Source: an uncultured Clostridia bacterium (GTDB lineage Bacteria > Bacillota > Clostridia > Oscillospirales > Acutalibacteraceae). Taken from it: 42,589 nt of DNA. The position numbers were made by a program, and so were the translations under genes. This document shows, piece after piece, positions 1 through 9,420 of the stretch. Numbering within the stretch: the stretch's first letter is position 1; every line of letters starts with the position of its first letter. The stretch lies in NCBI GenBank assembly GCA_945863885.1, contig CAMAZY010000023.1, positions 1-42,589 on the forward strand, written 5' to 3'. Under the pieces are notes generated by a model. It did not search any database and was not told where the DNA came from. It saw only the letters and a program-made list of their open reading frames with translations.

Positions 1-85
1 TATATCTTGACCTTATTTTTTACCGAAAATGGGTCACATCTATTTACAACGCAGATTTGTCAAGGAAAAAATATTCGAAAAACTA

Positions 86-114
86 TTGACAAATGTTTTT
101 TCTTGTAGTATCAT
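86..114 (+). promoter_or_regulatory. sigma-A promoter of the leu/ilv operon
   Basis: TTGACA at 86-91 and TATCAT at 109-114 are separated by 17 bp. Transcription would start near 121, just before the T-box leader. The 85 bases to the left hold no gene. Confidence 0.8.
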
Positions 115-130
115 ATCTCTAATATTTCAA

Positions 131-372
131 AAGCTTTGATGGGAAACAAGCTTCACTGTTCTTTTTCAGAGAGTCGGCGGTCGCTGCGAGCCGATAAAGA
201 AGGTTAAGGATAACTCGTCCCGGAGCTTTCGGACTGAGAAAGTTTTCATTAGGTCCGAACGGGCTCTCCCGTTACAGAGAAGCGCATTGTTAGATGTGCC
301 TGAGTGGGTGTTATCACCAAGAAAGAGTGGTACCGCGGAGAAATGAATATCTTCGTCTCTTTTACACAAAAA
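131..372 (+). ncRNA. T-box leader, probably leucine-specific
   Basis: The T-box core GTGGTACCGCG lies at about 328-338, close to the family consensus that pairs with the CCA end of uncharged tRNA. Upstream are a GAGAG...CTCTC closing stem (about 170 to 268), internal hairpins, and a stem GCGCAT/ATGTGC near 282-299. Downstream, AAAGAG before the T-box can pair with CTCTTT at about 356-361, followed by T residues, giving a weak terminator-type structure. CTC at 214-216, in the AACTCG context, is the best specifier candidate and would read tRNA-Leu. That fits the first gene, leuA, but the specifier was chosen by eye. The leader should allow transcription of the operon when leucyl-tRNA charging falls. 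Confidence 0.85.
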
Positions 373-439
373 AGCAGTAGTTGCATTTTTGAGTAAAAGA
401 GATTTTTTTTATAGAAATGCAACGGAAAAGGAGTACATA

Positions 440-2101
440 ATGAAAGGCTACGAAAAGTACACAAGACAGTTTTTTGAGGCGAAGCCCGTCACAATGGACT
501 GGAGAAACAAAACCTATATTGACAAGGCGCCCTATTGGTGCAGCGTCGATTTACGGGACGGCAATCAGGCATTGATTATTCCGATGAGCCTTGAAGAAAA
601 ATTAGAGTTTTTCAAGTTCCTCGTCAAAGTCGGCTTTAAGGAAATCGAAATCGGTTTCCCCGCCGCAAGCGAAACCGAATACGATTTCTGCCGTGCGCTG
701 ATTGAACAGAATCTGATTCCCGACGACGTCACCATTCAGGTGCTGACCCAGTCGAGAGAGCATATTATCGCCAAGACCTTTGAAGCGCTTAAGGGAGCCA
801 AGCACGCCATCGTTCATCTTTATAATTCGACCTCGGTTGCGCAAAGAGAGCAGGTCTTTAAAAAGGATAAGAAAGAAATTATCGACATCGCCGTTTTCGG
901 CGCAAAGCTTTGCAAGCAGTACCGGGAAAAAACCGAGGGTCATTTCACCTTTGAGTATTCTCCCGAAAGCTTTACGGGCACCGAGCCGGAATTTGCGCTT
1001 GAAATCTGCAACGCCGTTATCGACGTATGGCAGCCGAGCGAAAACGACAAGGTTATCATCAACCTGCCCGTAACGGTATCTCATTCCATGCCGCACGTTT
1101 ACGCCAATCAGGTCGAATATATGTGTAAAAACCTGAATAACAGAGAAAACCTGATTATTTCGCTTCATCCGCATAACGACAGAGGCTGTGCCGTTGCGGA
1201 CAGCGAAATGGGACTTCTTGCCGGGGCGGACAGAATCGAGGGTACGCTCTTCGGAAACGGCGAAAGAACGGGTAATGTCGATATTATCACGCTCGCTCTC
1301 AATATGTATTCGCAGGGCGTTGACCCGGGACTTGATTTTTCGAATCTTCCCGAAATCACCGAAGTATATGAGCGAGTGACAAGAATGCACGTCTACGAGC
1401 GTCAGCCGTACAGCGGAAAGCTTGTCTTTGCGGCGTTCAGCGGCTCGCATCAGGACGCAATCGCCAAGGGCATGAAGTGGCGTGAGGAAAAGGGCACCGG
1501 ATACTGGAATGTGCCGTATCTTCCGATCGATCCGACCGACGTCGGAAGAGTCTACGAGGCGGACGTTATCCGGATCAACTCACAGTCGGGCAAGGGCGGT
1601 ATCGGCTATCTTCTTGAAACGCAGTTCTCGATGGTGCTCCCGGCAAAGATGAGAGAGGATTTCGGCTACCATGTCAAGAGCATTTCCGACCACGCACATA
1701 AGGAGCTGATGCCGCAGGAGGTATATGATATCCTGATGCGTGACTATACCAACATTGAAACACCGCTTGCGGTGACCGAAGCGCATTTCGTTCAGAAGGA
1801 CGGCATCAAGGCTTACGTTTCGGGCGAATACAACGGCAAGGAGTTCGAGGTGTCTGCGAAGGGTAACGGCCGACTTGATGCGGTTTCGAACGCTCTCAAG
1901 GCGGTTGTCGGCGACAGCTACTCGGTCGAGGTTTATACCGAGCACGCATTGGAGGTCAGCTCGAAATCGCACGCCGCTTCTTATGTCGGAATTAAGAGTG
2001 CCAAGAACGGAAAGCTTACCTGGGGCGTCGGCATCGACACGGATATTATCGTATCCTCCGTTAAGGCACTTGTCAGTGCAATCAACAGAATGAAAGATTG
2101 A
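440..2101 (+). CDS. leuA: 2-isopropylmalate synthase (LeuA, long form)
   Basis: This enzyme condenses acetyl-CoA with 2-oxoisovalerate, the first committed step of leucine synthesis in the cytosol. The 553-residue product has the HMGL-like TIM barrel: the DLRDGNQA metal/substrate motif near residue 37, HPHNDRG near 243 and GNGERTGN near 272. About 130 C-terminal residues form the regulatory domain (LeuA dimer type) where leucine normally inhibits. The length and the N-terminus (KPVTMDWRNKTY) match the roughly 550-residue LeuA2 class rather than the 510-residue class. The ATG at 440 is chosen because AAAAGGAG at 426-433 precedes it at good spacing; the frame stays open to 389 but lacks a site there. 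It is the first gene after the T-box leader. Confidence 0.95.
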   Translation: MKGYEKYTRQFFEAKPVTMDWRNKTYIDKAPYWCSVDLRDGNQALIIPMSLEEKLEFFKFLVKVGFKEIEIGFPAASETEYDFCRALIEQNLIPDDVTIQVLTQSREHIIAKTFEALKGAKHAIVHLYNSTSVAQREQVFKKDKKEIIDIAVFGAKLCKQYREKTEGHFTFEYSPESFTGTEPEFALEICNAVIDVWQPSENDKVIINLPVTVSHSMPHVYANQVEYMCKNLNNRENLIISLHPHNDRGCAVADSEMGLLAGADRIEGTLFGNGERTGNVDIITLALNMYSQGVDPGLDFSNLPEITEVYERVTRMHVYERQPYSGKLVFAAFSGSHQDAIAKGMKWREEKGTGYWNVPYLPIDPTDVGRVYEADVIRINSQSGKGGIGYLLETQFSMVLPAKMREDFGYHVKSISDHAHKELMPQEVYDILMRDYTNIETPLAVTEAHFVQKDGIKAYVSGEYNGKEFEVSAKGNGRLDAVSNALKAVVGDSYSVEVYTEHALEVSSKSHAASYVGIKSAKNGKLTWGVGIDTDIIVSSVKALVSAINRMKD

Positions 2102-2125
2102 ACCATTAAAAAGGACTTGATAAAA

Positions 2126-3826
2126 ATGAAATTGACAGGAGCGCAAATCATTGTTGAAACCCTTATCGAACAGGGTGTAACCGATGTTTTCGGTTATCCC
2201 GGCGGTCAGGTACTCAATATTTATGACGAGCTTTATAAAAACAGTGACAGAATCAATCATATTTTAACCGCTCACGAGCAGGGCGCCGCCCATGCCGCCG
2301 ACGGTTATTTCCGGGGAACGGGAAAGACGGGCGTCTGTATTGCGACTTCCGGCCCGGGGGCTACGAACCTTGTTACCGGAATCGCTACGGCGATGCTCGA
2401 CTCGGTTGCCATGGTTGCGATTACGGGCAACGTTTCGTGTAATCTCATCGGCAAGGACAGCTTTCAGGAAATCGACATTACGGGAATTACCCTCCCGATT
2501 ACCAAGCATAACTACTTTGTCAACGACGTAAACGATCTTGCAGACTCGATCCGGGAGGCATTTAAAATTGCCCGTTCGGGAAGACCCGGCCCCGTTCTGA
2601 TTGACGTGCCCAAGGACGTACAATGCGCCGTATGCGACTACGAGCCGCAGCCGAAGCAGGAGCGTTATCCGCTTCCCAAGGCAAAGGAAAGTGATATCGA
2701 AAAGGCGGTACAGTTGATTAACGAATGTAAGCGTCCTTACATCTACATCGGCGGCGGCGTTATCGGTACCGAAATCTACGAGGACGTCAAGAAGTTTGCC
2801 GATAAAATCGACGCTGTGATCGGCTGTACGCTGATGGGGATTTCGGCGATTCCGACCGACTGTGAACGTTTCCTCGGTATGCAGGGTATGCACGGACATT
2901 ATGCCTCGTCTCAGGCACTCAACCATGCCGACCTGATTTTCGGAATCGGCATCCGCTTCAGCGACCGGGCGACGGGCAACAAGAGCAAGTTCGCCGTTAC
3001 GGCAAAGAAGATTCAGCTCGATATCGACTTTGCGGAAATCAATAAGAATATTACGGTTGACCTCGGTGTTCTCGGTGACGTGGCGGACGCTTTCCGCCGA
3101 ATCGCCGACAAATGCGAACAAAAGAGCCGACCCGAATGGGCCGAAACGATTGCAGTCTTTAAAGCGAAAGAAAAGGAAATCGACGGTGTCCGCCGGCAGA
3201 GAGAAGAAAAGGCCGGTAAGGATATCATTTTCCCCGACCGCTTCTTTGATATCATCAATTCGGTCATTGACCCGGATACCGTGATCGCTACCGATGTCGG
3301 TCAGCATCAGATGTGGACGGCGCAGTACTGCAAATTCGCAAAGACAAGAAAATTTGTTTCAAGCGGCGGCTTGGGTACGATGGGCTTCGGCTTAGGTGCG
3401 GCAATCGGCGCCGCCATCGGCTCAAAGGATAAGACCGTTCTGATTACGGGCGACGGAAGCTTCGGCATGAATCTCAATGAGCTTGCCACCGCCGTTTCCT
3501 ATAACGCAAATGTTGTGATTGTTATCATGAATAACGGCGTTTTAGGTATGGTTCGTCAGTGGCAGACGCTTTTCTATAATAAACACTATTCGAATACGAC
3601 CCTGAACCGCAAAACGGACTTCGTCAAGCTTGCCGAAGCGTTCGGCTTAAAAGGCGTTCGGACAACAACGCCGGAAGAATTCGAAAAAGAGTTCAAAGCG
3701 GCCTTTGACACGAACGGCCCCGTTCTTATTGACTGTGTTATTCCGTCGGACGAATTCGTTTTGCCGATGCTTCCGCCGGGCGGCAGTATGGACGACATGA
3801 TTACCGGAGAGGAGACGGAAGCTTGA
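2126..3826 (+). CDS. ilvB: acetolactate synthase large (catalytic) subunit
   Basis: The product is the ThDP-dependent catalytic subunit of acetohydroxyacid synthase. It condenses two pyruvates, or pyruvate plus 2-oxobutyrate, in the shared first step of valine/leucine and isoleucine synthesis. The 566 residues show the three ThDP-enzyme domains: an N-terminal PYR domain with the catalytic glutamate in AHEQGAAHAADG (near residue 51), a central domain, and a C-terminal PP domain with GDGSFGMNL...NN (from about 442), which binds Mg-ThDP. The ATG at 2126 lies 11 nt after AAGGA (2110-2114); a TTG at 2117 in the same frame sits too close to that site. It follows leuA by 24 nt and pairs with ilvN downstream. 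Confidence 0.96.
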   Translation: MKLTGAQIIVETLIEQGVTDVFGYPGGQVLNIYDELYKNSDRINHILTAHEQGAAHAADGYFRGTGKTGVCIATSGPGATNLVTGIATAMLDSVAMVAITGNVSCNLIGKDSFQEIDITGITLPITKHNYFVNDVNDLADSIREAFKIARSGRPGPVLIDVPKDVQCAVCDYEPQPKQERYPLPKAKESDIEKAVQLINECKRPYIYIGGGVIGTEIYEDVKKFADKIDAVIGCTLMGISAIPTDCERFLGMQGMHGHYASSQALNHADLIFGIGIRFSDRATGNKSKFAVTAKKIQLDIDFAEINKNITVDLGVLGDVADAFRRIADKCEQKSRPEWAETIAVFKAKEKEIDGVRRQREEKAGKDIIFPDRFFDIINSVIDPDTVIATDVGQHQMWTAQYCKFAKTRKFVSSGGLGTMGFGLGAAIGAAIGSKDKTVLITGDGSFGMNLNELATAVSYNANVVIVIMNNGVLGMVRQWQTLFYNKHYSNTTLNRKTDFVKLAEAFGLKGVRTTTPEEFEKEFKAAFDTNGPVLIDCVIPSDEFVLPMLPPGGSMDDMITGEETEA

Positions 3827-3842
3827 ATCAATTCAAGCTTCA

Positions 3843-3898
3843 GGTAAGAGGGAAGAGTGAAGAGGGAAGAGGTAAGGTGATTTTGCCTGCGGCAAAAT
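3843..3898 (+). repeat. heptamer tandem repeat plus hairpin between ilvB and ilvN
   Basis: Five 7-nt units of the type GGGAAGA (GGTAAGA, GGGAAGA, GTGAAGA, GGGAAGA, GGTAAGG) run from 3843 to 3877. A perfect 8-bp hairpin ATTTTGCC-TGC-GGCAAAAT follows at 3880-3898. Read on the reverse strand this is a GCC-GCA-GGC hairpin followed by TCTTCNC heptamers, the same order as the module at 7570-7603, so the two copies lie in opposite orientation. Confidence 0.75.
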
Positions 3899-3952
3899 TG
3901 ATATCAGAATCCCGTTGTACTTTAATCCTCTTGGAAAGGAATGGATAAAGCT

Positions 3953-4453
3953 ATGAACGATAAATTTGTGATAGCGGTTTATGTTGAAAACAAATTCGGC
4001 GTGCTGACCCGTGTTACGAGTATGTTTACCCGCCGTGGCTTCAATATCGACACGCTGACCGTCGGCGAAACGGAAAATCCGAAGTATTCACGAATCACGA
4101 TTTCCATGAGCGGCGACGGCTACGCAAGAGAACAGATGATCAATCAGCTTCGCAAGCTTCACAACGTCAAAAAGGTCGAATATCTTGACCGGGACGAATC
4201 ACTCTCCCGTGAGCTTCTTCTCATCAAGATCAAAAACGACCCGGCCTACCGTCAGGACGTGCTTTCGGCGGTTGATATTTTCCGCTCAAAGATTATTGAC
4301 TATTCGACCGAGGCGCTTTGTATCGAGATTACGGGCGAAACGTCAAAAATTAACGCCTTTATTGAAATATTAAAGCCCTACGGTATCATCGAAATGTGCC
4401 GTACCGGCGTTGTTGCTCTCGAACGGGGCGCAACAAGTATGCTGAAAAAGTAA
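3953..4453 (+). CDS. ilvN: acetolactate synthase small (regulatory) subunit
   Basis: This is the regulatory subunit of acetohydroxyacid synthase, which activates IlvB and gives it valine feedback sensitivity. The product is 166 residues, typical of the long IlvH/IlvN form. The N-terminal ACT domain (about 1-80) carries ENKFGVLTRVTSMFTRRGFNIDTL near its start, shown here only as the recognised pattern. The C-terminal ALS_ss_C domain covers about 85-160. AAGGA ends at 3940, directly against an ATG at 3941, so the in-frame ATG at 3953 (12 nt spacing) is preferred; 3941 would add MDKA. The gene is separated from ilvB by a repeat module that may weaken or tune coupling of the two subunits. Confidence 0.93.
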   Translation: MNDKFVIAVYVENKFGVLTRVTSMFTRRGFNIDTLTVGETENPKYSRITISMSGDGYAREQMINQLRKLHNVKKVEYLDRDESLSRELLLIKIKNDPAYRQDVLSAVDIFRSKIIDYSTEALCIEITGETSKINAFIEILKPYGIIEMCRTGVVALERGATSMLKK

Positions 4454-4513
4454 GTAAAACAGTTTTTAACTCCGATTTTTTTTGCGGAGCGGTATAAAAA
4501 GAATTTTATTTAA

Positions 4514-5545
<1,032 letters not shown>

Positions 5546-5568
5546 TCCGCTTAGATGAGGTAAATCCT

Positions 5569-7236
5569 ATGATTAAAGATACAATAGTAGACGGTTTTAA
5601 TAATGCGCCGCACCGTTCGCTTTATCATGCCTTGGGTCTTACGAAAGAGGAGACCGAAAGACCGCTGATCGGTATCGTTTCGTCCTATAACGAAATCGTA
5701 CCGGGGCATATGAATCTTGACAAGATCACCGAAGCGGTTAAATTAGGCGTTGCAATGGCAGGCGGCACACCGATTGTCTTTCCGGCAATCGCAGTTTGCG
5801 ACGGCATCGCCATGGGACACAGAGGAATGAAATATTCCCTTGTCACCCGTGACCTGATTGCCGATTCAACCGAAGCGATGGTGTTAGCGCACGGCTTTGA
5901 CGGTTTGGTTATGATTCCGAACTGTGACAAGAACGTACCCGGCCTTTTAATGGCGGCGGCGAGACTGAATATCCCGACAATTTTTGTGTCGGGCGGTCCG
6001 ATGCTTGCCGGCAGAGTAGGCGGAAGAAAAACAAGCCTTTCAAGTATGTTCGAGGCGGTCGGCTCTTACGCCGCCGGAAAAATCGGCGACGAAAAGCTGC
6101 TTGAATTCGAAGAAAAGACCTGCCCGACCTGCGGCTCGTGCTCGGGTATGTATACCGCAAACTCGATGAACTGTCTGACTGAGGTTCTCGGAATGGGACT
6201 AAAAGGCAACGGCACGATTCCGGCTGTCTATTCGGCAAGAATCGAGCTTGCCAAGCACGCCGGTATGCAGATTATGGAGCTTGTCCGAAAGGACATCAAG
6301 CCCCTTGACATCATGACCGAAAAGAGCTTCCGCAATGCGCTTACCGCCGATATGGCGCTCGGCTGTTCGACCAACAGTATGCTTCATCTTCCGGCAATCG
6401 CAAACGAATGTAAAATTGATTTCAATCTTGATATGGCAAACGAAATCAGCGCCAAAACGCCGAACCTTTGCCATCTCGCTCCGGCAGGTCCTACTTATAT
6501 GGAGGATCTGAACGAAGCCGGAGGCGTTTACGCCGTGCTGAAAGAACTTGAAAAGCTCGGACTTTTGAATACCGACGTTATGACCTGCACAGGCAAGACG
6601 CTCGGTGAAAACATCAAGGACGCAAAGAACCTTGATGAAACCGTTATCCGAACCTATGACACCGCTTTCAGCAAGACCGGCGGTATTGCCGTGCTTCGAG
6701 GAAATCTTGCCAAAGACGGCTGTGTTGTCAAGCGCAGTGCCGTCGCTCCCGAAATGCTTGTTCACGAAGGACCGGCTAAGGTCTTTAACAGCGAGGAAGA
6801 AGCCATCAAGGTGATTTATGAGGGCGGCATAAAAGCCGGCGACGTTGTTGTAATCCGCTATGAGGGTCCGGCAGGCGGACCGGGTATGAGAGAAATGCTT
6901 TCCCCGACATCGGCTATCGCCGGCGCAGGACTTGACAAGCAGGTTGCCCTGATCACCGACGGACGCTTCTCGGGCGCAACAAGAGGTGCGGCAATCGGTC
7001 ACGTTTCGCCCGAAGCGGCAAACGGCGGCTTAATTGCCTACGTCAAGGACGGCGACATTATCTCCATTAACATTCCCGAATATAAGATTGAACTGAAGAT
7101 TTCCGACGAAGAAATCGAAAAGCGTAAAAAAGAGATGCCGATTCAAAAGAAAGACGGCATCACGGGCTATCTCAAGAGATATGCCGCAATGGTATCCTCC
7201 GCCGACAAGGGAGCGATTATTAACAAGAATTCGTAA
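5569..7236 (+). CDS. ilvD: dihydroxy-acid dehydratase
   Basis: The product dehydrates 2,3-dihydroxyisovalerate and 2,3-dihydroxy-3-methylvalerate to the 2-oxoacid precursors of valine/leucine and isoleucine, using an iron-sulphur cluster. It has 555 residues, normal for IlvD/Edd proteins. Cluster and Mg ligands are visible: NCDKNVPG near residue 119, and [19 protein letters not shown] beginning at C185. Conserved GRFSGATRG and GHVSPEA lie in the C-terminal domain. The last two codons and the stop are part of an AATTCGT heptamer array (7228-7255), so the terminal Asn-Ser may come from repeat insertion rather than the ancestral gene end. It follows ilvC in the operon. Confidence 0.97.
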   Translation: MIKDTIVDGFNNAPHRSLYHALGLTKEETERPLIGIVSSYNEIVPGHMNLDKITEAVKLGVAMAGGTPIVFPAIAVCDGIAMGHRGMKYSLVTRDLIADSTEAMVLAHGFDGLVMIPNCDKNVPGLLMAAARLNIPTIFVSGGPMLAGRVGGRKTSLSSMFEAVGSYAAGKIGDEKLLEFEEKTCPTCGSCSGMYTANSMNCLTEVLGMGLKGNGTIPAVYSARIELAKHAGMQIMELVRKDIKPLDIMTEKSFRNALTADMALGCSTNSMLHLPAIANECKIDFNLDMANEISAKTPNLCHLAPAGPTYMEDLNEAGGVYAVLKELEKLGLLNTDVMTCTGKTLGENIKDAKNLDETVIRTYDTAFSKTGGIAVLRGNLAKDGCVVKRSAVAPEMLVHEGPAKVFNSEEEAIKVIYEGGIKAGDVVVIRYEGPAGGPGMREMLSPTSAIAGAGLDKQVALITDGRFSGATRGAAIGHVSPEAANGGLIAYVKDGDIISINIPEYKIELKISDEEIEKRKKEMPIQKKDGITGYLKRYAAMVSSADKGAIINKNS

Positions 7237-7255
7237 TTCGTAATGCGTAATTGCG
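7228..7255 (+). repeat. AATTCGT heptamer array over the ilvD stop codon
   Basis: Four contiguous 7-nt units: AATTCGT (7228-7234), AATTCGT (7235-7241), AATGCGT (7242-7248) and AATTGCG (7249-7255). The ilvD stop TAA (7234-7236) lies inside the array. The unit length matches the other heptamer arrays here, though the unit sequence differs. Confidence 0.7.
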
Positions 7256-7348
7256 GGTGAGCGGATGCGAGACCGGGGACTTTCAGTCCGCAGGGGAAAC
7301 GGGCTTTCAGTTCCTTCCTGGGGGCAGATCTGCGGTGACGGGCAGCAA

Positions 7349-7426
7349 GGCGCTCCCCCGGCCGGCGAAGCCGGCCGCTTCGCCGTGGGCGAAGAACAAA
7401 ACCGTAAGGTTTTGTTGGGGAGCGCC
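7349..7426 (+). other. fully paired 78-nt cloverleaf (four-way junction) element
   Basis: A 10-bp closing stem GGCGCTCCCC (7349-7358) / GGGGAGCGCC (7417-7426) encloses three perfect hairpins placed end to end. They are 7359-7377 (8 bp, loop GAA), 7378-7394 (7 bp, loop GTG) and 7395-7416 (9 bp, loop GTAA). No nucleotide is left unpaired at the junction. The GTAA loop is a GNRA tetraloop when the + strand is transcribed. It may be a mobile palindromic repeat, an mRNA stability or processing structure within the operon transcript, or a protein-binding site; none of these is proved. Confidence 0.65.
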
Positions 7427-7562
7427 GTCCCGCCGCCGGAAGTATTTTCCCCGAAAGCACCCGGCTTTCCATTATTTATAATCAGCAAATTACCCTACAC
7501 AAAATATCTAACTCTGCGGGTACAAGCTTCCGAACGGAACAGAGGTAACCCGCGACCACAAT

Positions 7563-7603
7563 TTTTCATGTGCCGCAGGCACGCTTCATTTTTCATTCTT
7601 CAT
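7563..7603 (+). repeat. hairpin/heptamer repeat module upstream of leuC
   Basis: A heptamer TTTTCAT (7563-7569) is followed by a perfect hairpin GTGCC-GCA-GGCAC (7570-7582). Three more heptamers follow: GCTTCAT, TTTTCAT and TCTTCAT (7583-7603). It is the inverted-orientation counterpart of the module at 3843-3898. Confidence 0.75.
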
Positions 7604-7623
7604 TTAAAAAAGGGGTTTTTACA

Positions 7624-8898
7624 ATGCCAATGACAATGACGCAGAAAATCCTTGCCGCTCATGCCGGACTCGATTCGGTGGAGGCCGGACAGCTTGTTCT
7701 GGTCAGCCTTGACCGTGTTCTCGGCAACGACATCACTTCACCCGTTGCGATACGAGAGTTTGACAAGCTCGGATTTTCTTCTGTTTATGATAAAGATAAG
7801 GTTACCATGGTCATGGATCACTTCGCACCGAATAAGGATATCAAAGCCGCCGTTCAGTGTAAGATGTGCCGTGACTTCTGTAACGAAAAGGAAATCACAC
7901 ATTTTTACGATGTCGGCCGGATGGGCATCGAGCATGCACTGCTTCCCGAAAAAGGACTGGTTGTTTCGGGCGACGCCGTCATCGGTGCTGACTCTCACAC
8001 CTGCACCTACGGCGCACTCGGCGCTTTTTCAACGGGCGTCGGCTCGACTGATATGGCGTGCGGTATGGCAATCGGCAAAGCCTGGTTCAAGGTTCCGTCC
8101 GCTATCAAGTTTGTGCTTCACGGAAAGCTGAACAAGTATGTTTCCGGCAAGGATGTCATTTTACATATTATCGGTAAAATCGGCGTTGACGGCGCTTTGT
8201 ATAAGTCGATGGAATTTTGCGGTGAAGGTCTTTCGTCTCTTTCGATTTATGACCGTCTGACGATGGCGAATATGGCAATTGAAGCCGGCGCCAAGAACGG
8301 TATTTTCGAGGTTGACGAGCAGACAATCGCTTATATCAAGGAACATTCCGACCGTGAGCCCGTTATTTATAAGGCGGACGAGGACGCCGCTTATGATGAA
8401 GTGATTGACATTGACCTGTCCGAAATCAAGTCCACCGTCGCGTTCCCGCATCTTCCCGAAAACACGCATACGACCGACGAAATCGGCGAAATTGTAATCG
8501 ATCAGGTTGTTATCGGCTCGTGCACAAACGGTCAGTATAAGGACATCGAAGAAGCGGCAATGATACTTAAGGGCAAAAAGGTTGCAAAGAATGTCCGTGC
8601 CATCATCATTCCCGCAACGCAGGATGTGTATCTTAAGGCGGTCGAAAACGGCCTTGTCAAAATCTTCATCGAAGCCGGTTGTGTTGTTTCGACTCCGACC
8701 TGCGGCCCGTGCCTTGGCGGCTATATGGGTATTCTCGCTAAGGGCGAAAGAGCCGTTGCGACAACCAACCGTAACTTTGTCGGCAGAATGGGCGACGTGG
8801 AGTCCGAGGTTTATCTTGCTTCTCCGGCAGTTGCCGCCGCCAGTGCGGTTATGGGAAGAATCGCTGACCCGAAGGAGGTAATGGAAAATGAAATTTGA
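7624..8898 (+). CDS. leuC: 3-isopropylmalate dehydratase large subunit
   Basis: With LeuD this forms isopropylmalate isomerase, which converts 2- to 3-isopropylmalate. The 424-residue length and sequence fit the LeuC2/HacA-type aconitase family found in clostridia and archaea. The three [4Fe-4S] cysteines are visible: C300 in GSCTNGQ, and C360 and C363 in CGPCLGG. The substrate motif [15 protein letters not shown] lies near residues 120-135. The start is taken as ATG 7624, after AGGGG near 7611. ATG codons at 7630 and 7636 are also possible; the frame continues upstream into the repeat module, which is not likely to be translated. It overlaps leuD by 11 nt. Confidence 0.95.
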   Translation: MPMTMTQKILAAHAGLDSVEAGQLVLVSLDRVLGNDITSPVAIREFDKLGFSSVYDKDKVTMVMDHFAPNKDIKAAVQCKMCRDFCNEKEITHFYDVGRMGIEHALLPEKGLVVSGDAVIGADSHTCTYGALGAFSTGVGSTDMACGMAIGKAWFKVPSAIKFVLHGKLNKYVSGKDVILHIIGKIGVDGALYKSMEFCGEGLSSLSIYDRLTMANMAIEAGAKNGIFEVDEQTIAYIKEHSDREPVIYKADEDAAYDEVIDIDLSEIKSTVAFPHLPENTHTTDEIGEIVIDQVVIGSCTNGQYKDIEEAAMILKGKKVAKNVRAIIIPATQDVYLKAVENGLVKIFIEAGCVVSTPTCGPCLGGYMGILAKGERAVATTNRNFVGRMGDVESEVYLASPAVAAASAVMGRIADPKEVMENEI

Positions 8899-9382
8899 AG
8901 GCACGGTACTCAAATACGGAGATAATGTCGACACCGACGTTATCATTCCGGCAAGATATCTCAACACGATTGATAAAAAAGAGCTTGCCTCCCATTGTAT
9001 GGAGGATATCGACCTCGACTTTACGAAAAAGGTCAAGCCCGGCGATATTATGGTGGCCGGCTTTAATTTCGGCTGCGGCTCGTCAAGAGAGCACGCTCCG
9101 ATTGCGATTAAGGAAAGCGGAATTTCGCTTGTCATCGCCAAAAGCTTCGCCAGAATTTTCTACCGTAACTCGATCAATATCGGTCTTGCTATCGTCGAAT
9201 GTCCGGCGGCGGCTGACGCCATCGCAAACGGCGACACGGTCGAAGCCGACCTTGACAACGGTGTGATTTACGATAAGACCACGGGTGAAAGCTTCAAAAC
9301 CGAGCCGTTCCCGGAGTTTATCCAGAATATCATCACCAACGGCGGCTTGGTTGAGTCGATTAAAAAAGGCGTAATTAAATAA
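8888..9382 (+). CDS. leuD: 3-isopropylmalate dehydratase small subunit
   Basis: This is the small 'swivel' subunit of isopropylmalate isomerase. The 164-residue product has the family signature [15 protein letters not shown] near the N-terminus and the substrate-recognition stretch [12 protein letters not shown] near residues 58-69. The short length fits the LeuD2 type that partners LeuC2. The ATG at 8888 follows AAGGAGG inside the end of leuC and overlaps it by 11 nt, indicating translational coupling of the two subunits. The next leucine gene, leuB, is displaced by about 1.3 kb by an inserted secreted-protein gene. Confidence 0.96.
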   Translation: MKFEGTVLKYGDNVDTDVIIPARYLNTIDKKELASHCMEDIDLDFTKKVKPGDIMVAGFNFGCGSSREHAPIAIKESGISLVIAKSFARIFYRNSINIGLAIVECPAAADAIANGDTVEADLDNGVIYDKTTGESFKTEPFPEFIQNIITNGGLVESIKKGVIK

Positions 9383-9420
9383 TTCTTAATCAGATACAAT
9401 AAAAATTCGGAGGAACAATT

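Larger units (their letters stand above)
7237..7623 (+). other. structured 387-nt intergenic region between ilvD and leuC
   Basis: No credible gene is seen; the open frames here are short and run through palindromes. From left to right it holds the AATTCGT array, a GGACT/AGTCC hairpin (7277-7289), a 10-nt palindrome GCAGATCTGC (7324-7333), and the 78-nt cloverleaf (7349-7426). After these come an A+T-rich stretch (about 7466-7512), a TTCCG-AA-CGGAA hairpin (7528-7539), CGCGACCACAA (about 7551-7561), and the hairpin/heptamer module (7563-7603) that ends just before the leuC ribosome binding site. Its G+C is visibly higher than that of other intergenic regions here. The arrangement suggests an inserted, non-coding repeat element. 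Confidence 0.6.

Noticed and set aside
602-1450. Long reverse-strand open frame (282 codons) opposite leuA
   Set aside because: It is the shadow of the leuA reading frame; composition is Arg/Asp/Val-rich with no domain or ribosome binding site.
2264-3307. Reverse-strand open frame of 347 codons opposite ilvB
   Set aside because: Shadow of ilvB; no family resemblance and no start signal.
7349-7426. tRNA-like gene
   Set aside because: Cloverleaf shape but stems of 10, 8, 7 and 9 bp, tri- and tetraloops, and no T-psi-C, D-loop or CCA features.
7265-7633. Open frames on both strands through the ilvD-leuC gap
   Set aside because: They run across the cloverleaf and heptamer repeats, have low-complexity translations and no ribosome binding site.
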